Source: Phycisphaerae bacterium
GTDB lineage: Bacteria; Planctomycetota; Phycisphaerae; Sedimentisphaerales; Anaerohalosphaeraceae
Assembly: GCA_029858345.1 (NCBI GenBank)
Contig: JAOUFG010000004.1
Span: 1-53,616, forward strand
DNA: 53,616 bases
Reading direction: 5' to 3'
Shown here: positions 52,322-53,616 of the stretch, piece by piece
How positions within the stretch are numbered: the first letter of the stretch is position 1
Layout: every line of letters begins with the position of its first letter
Notes under the pieces: generated by a model
Told to the model about the DNA's origin: nothing
The model's database searches: none
The model's input: the letters and a program-made list of their open reading frames with translations, nothing else
Program-made: the position numbers and the translations under genes

Positions 52322-52339
52322 ATATAATCCGTATTATAT
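52322..52339. promoter_or_regulatory. AT-rich palindrome between giant gene and aroA
   Basis: ATATAAT (52322-52328) and ATTATAT (52333-52339) are perfect inverted copies around a 4-nt centre. It lies about 95 nt upstream of the giant gene's promoter and may be a regulator site or an AT-rich coincidence. Confidence 0.45.
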
Positions 52340-52477
52340 GAAACAGACCGCTGTTTTCGTAACGAAAAATCGAAAATCTCCAGAAATTATTAAAAAAATC
52401 TATATAATCCAGGTAATTTATCTTGTCGTATTTGCCCACAATCAATATAACCAATCTGTTATATGTAGTTTAATCAA

Positions 52478-53616
52478 ATGATCTTAGCTGTGAAGACATC
52501 CTGTTTATCGGGCGTAGTGCAAATCCCCGGCTCAAAATCGCACACGATTCGTGCCGTAGCAATCGCCTCGCTCGCAAATGGAGCCAGCCGCATCCGCAAA
52601 CCGCTCATTTCCAGCGATGCCCTCAGTGCGGTCAATTGTTACCGCGCCCTCGGGGCTGAAATTGACACGGAAAATGATGATTTATGGGCCATAAACGGCA
52701 TAAATGGCCAAATTAAGCCCATCCAGGACAAGATTGATGTTGGCAATTCGGGCACTACGATGAACCTGGCCATCGGATCATGTGCCCTCATCAGCCCCAA
52801 AAAAGAGGTTTTGCTGACCGGTGACCACCAGATCCAAAAACGACCTGTCGGCCCTATCTTTAATGCAATAAATGACTTAGGCGCAAAGGGCCGCATCCAC
52901 AAAAACAACGGCTGTCCCCCGCTGACTGTCTCCGGAAAGCTTCGCGGCGGAAAAACGACCCTTGAATGCAAATCAAGCCAGTACCTGTCCAGCTTGCTCC
53001 TGGCCTGCCCGCTGGCCGAAGGCGACACCGAAATCACCGTCCCCCTGCTCTACGAGCCGGACTACGCCAGAATCACACTGGATTGGCTCGACAAACAGAA
53101 GATCCAATATGAAATGAAAGATGACCTAAGCTGGTTCCGCATTCCCGGCGGCCAGAAATACACCGCCTTCGATTTGCCCATCCCCGCCGATTTCTCCAGC
53201 GCGACGTTTTTTCTCTGTGCCGGCGCTCTGATAGGAGAGGAAATCCTCATTCAGGGACTGGATTTCGAGGATTCCCAACCCGACAAGGCCGTCGCCGAAT
53301 ACCTCATCGCGATGGGAGCGGACCTGTCATGTCACAAAGAGGGCATTCGCGTGGGCCGCTCCGAGTTGGTCGGTTGCGAGATCGACATGAACCGCACCCC
53401 GGACGCCCTGCCCGCAATGGCCGTCACCGCGTGCTTTGCCGAAGGTACCACGCGGCTGGTCAATGTCCCGCAGGCCCGCGAGAAAGAGACCGACCGTATC
53501 GCCTGTATGGCAAAAGAGTTAGCGAAAATCGGCGCCGATGTCGAAGAACTCCCGGACGGCCTCGTCATCCGCGGCCATAAAGACGGTGCAAACCTGACCG
53601 CCGCACCCGTCAGCGG
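52478..53616 (+). CDS. aroA: 3-phosphoshikimate 1-carboxyvinyltransferase (EPSP synthase), 3' end outside window
   Basis: The frame is open from ATG52478 to the window end (379 codons). The protein matches EPSP synthase, which joins PEP to shikimate-3-phosphate in aromatic amino-acid synthesis. Visible motifs are VQIPGSKSHTIRAVAIASLA at residues 14-33, the loop GNSGTTMNLA, LTGDHQIQKRP, the SSQYLSSLLLACPLAEGD helix, EPDYARITLDWL, and the late REKETDRIACMAKEL, a family signature with the catalytic Glu region. The GNSGTT loop has MN where most enzymes have (L/M)R, an unusual change near the PEP site. The ribosome binding site is weak. About 50 residues are missing on the right. Confidence 0.95.
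   Translation, partial: MILAVKTSCLSGVVQIPGSKSHTIRAVAIASLANGASRIRKPLISSDALSAVNCYRALGAEIDTENDDLWAINGINGQIKPIQDKIDVGNSGTTMNLAIGSCALISPKKEVLLTGDHQIQKRPVGPIFNAINDLGAKGRIHKNNGCPPLTVSGKLRGGKTTLECKSSQYLSSLLLACPLAEGDTEITVPLLYEPDYARITLDWLDKQKIQYEMKDDLSWFRIPGGQKYTAFDLPIPADFSSATFFLCAGALIGEEILIQGLDFEDSQPDKAVAEYLIAMGADLSCHKEGIRVGRSELVGCEIDMNRTPDALPAMAVTACFAEGTTRLVNVPQAREKETDRIACMAKELAKIGADVEELPDGLVIRGHKDGANLTAAPVS

Larger units (their letters stand above)
52051..52477. other. Divergent intergenic region, giant gene / aroA
   Basis: About 430 nt, very AT-rich. It contains a good minus-strand promoter and an AT palindrome (annotated separately). The aroA start at its right end has no obvious ribosome binding site. 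No gene is recognised within it. Confidence 0.55.

Overview
This 53.6 kb window most likely comes from a member of the Planctomycetota, probably class Phycisphaerae. That is inferred from gene content, not from a marker gene. The clues are two PEP-CTERM secreted proteins, a very large secreted beta-helix protein with a planctomycete-style dockerin-like segment, a DUF6485 cysteine-rich protein, a planctomycete-type recombinase, and anaerobe-type sulfur and one-carbon genes. Base composition is moderate and genes lie on both strands.

Bases 1-8.6 kb hold housekeeping and envelope genes: the tail of a STAS-like protein, a small membrane protein, a Ycf46-like AAA+ ATPase, a PpiC-type prolyl isomerase lipoprotein, an MscS channel, asparaginyl-tRNA synthetase with an extra coiled coil, an exported DUF4139 protein and a nitroreductase. 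A remnant resembling the HemB C-terminus lies directly behind the nitroreductase.

Bases 8.7-15.1 kb are an accessory island bounded by tRNA-Val(UAC) and tRNA-Ser(GCU). A tyrosine recombinase gene sits next to the 3' end of each tRNA and a third, degraded recombinase lies between them. Cargo is small: a Cro/CI-type regulator, a 147-residue unknown, an HAF-repeat PEP-CTERM protein and a 47-residue protein. Inverted repeats lie in front of the right-hand recombinase.

Bases 15.4-22.5 kb return to core functions: a short PheT, DUF6485, a PEP-CTERM protein, the tetrahydrofolate one-carbon pair fhs and folD, and a GAF-like protein.

Bases 22.7-29.5 kb are a tight minus-strand operon, rrf2-cysK-cysE-nadA-metY-nifU-nifS. 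It joins cysteine synthesis, sulfhydrylation, Fe-S assembly and one Fe-S client (NadA) behind a cysteine-bearing Rrf2 regulator. A perfect 6-bp inverted repeat overlaps the likely promoter.

Bases 29.7-34.5 kb carry, on the plus strand, a glycosyltransferase fused to an alpha/alpha-toroid-like domain, exonuclease III (4-nt overlap) and a large protein with an embedded HPr-like domain.

Bases 34.6-39.2 kb are a minus-strand Gld-type ABC export operon: ATPase, fused GldF-GldG permease/auxiliary protein, and DUF4340.

Bases 39.4-52.05 kb are one 12.6-kb gene for a secreted protein of about 4,213 residues: an M4 (thermolysin-like) metalloprotease, three beta-helix modules, a dockerin-like segment and fibronectin-like domains. 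The window ends inside aroA (EPSP synthase), which runs off the right edge.
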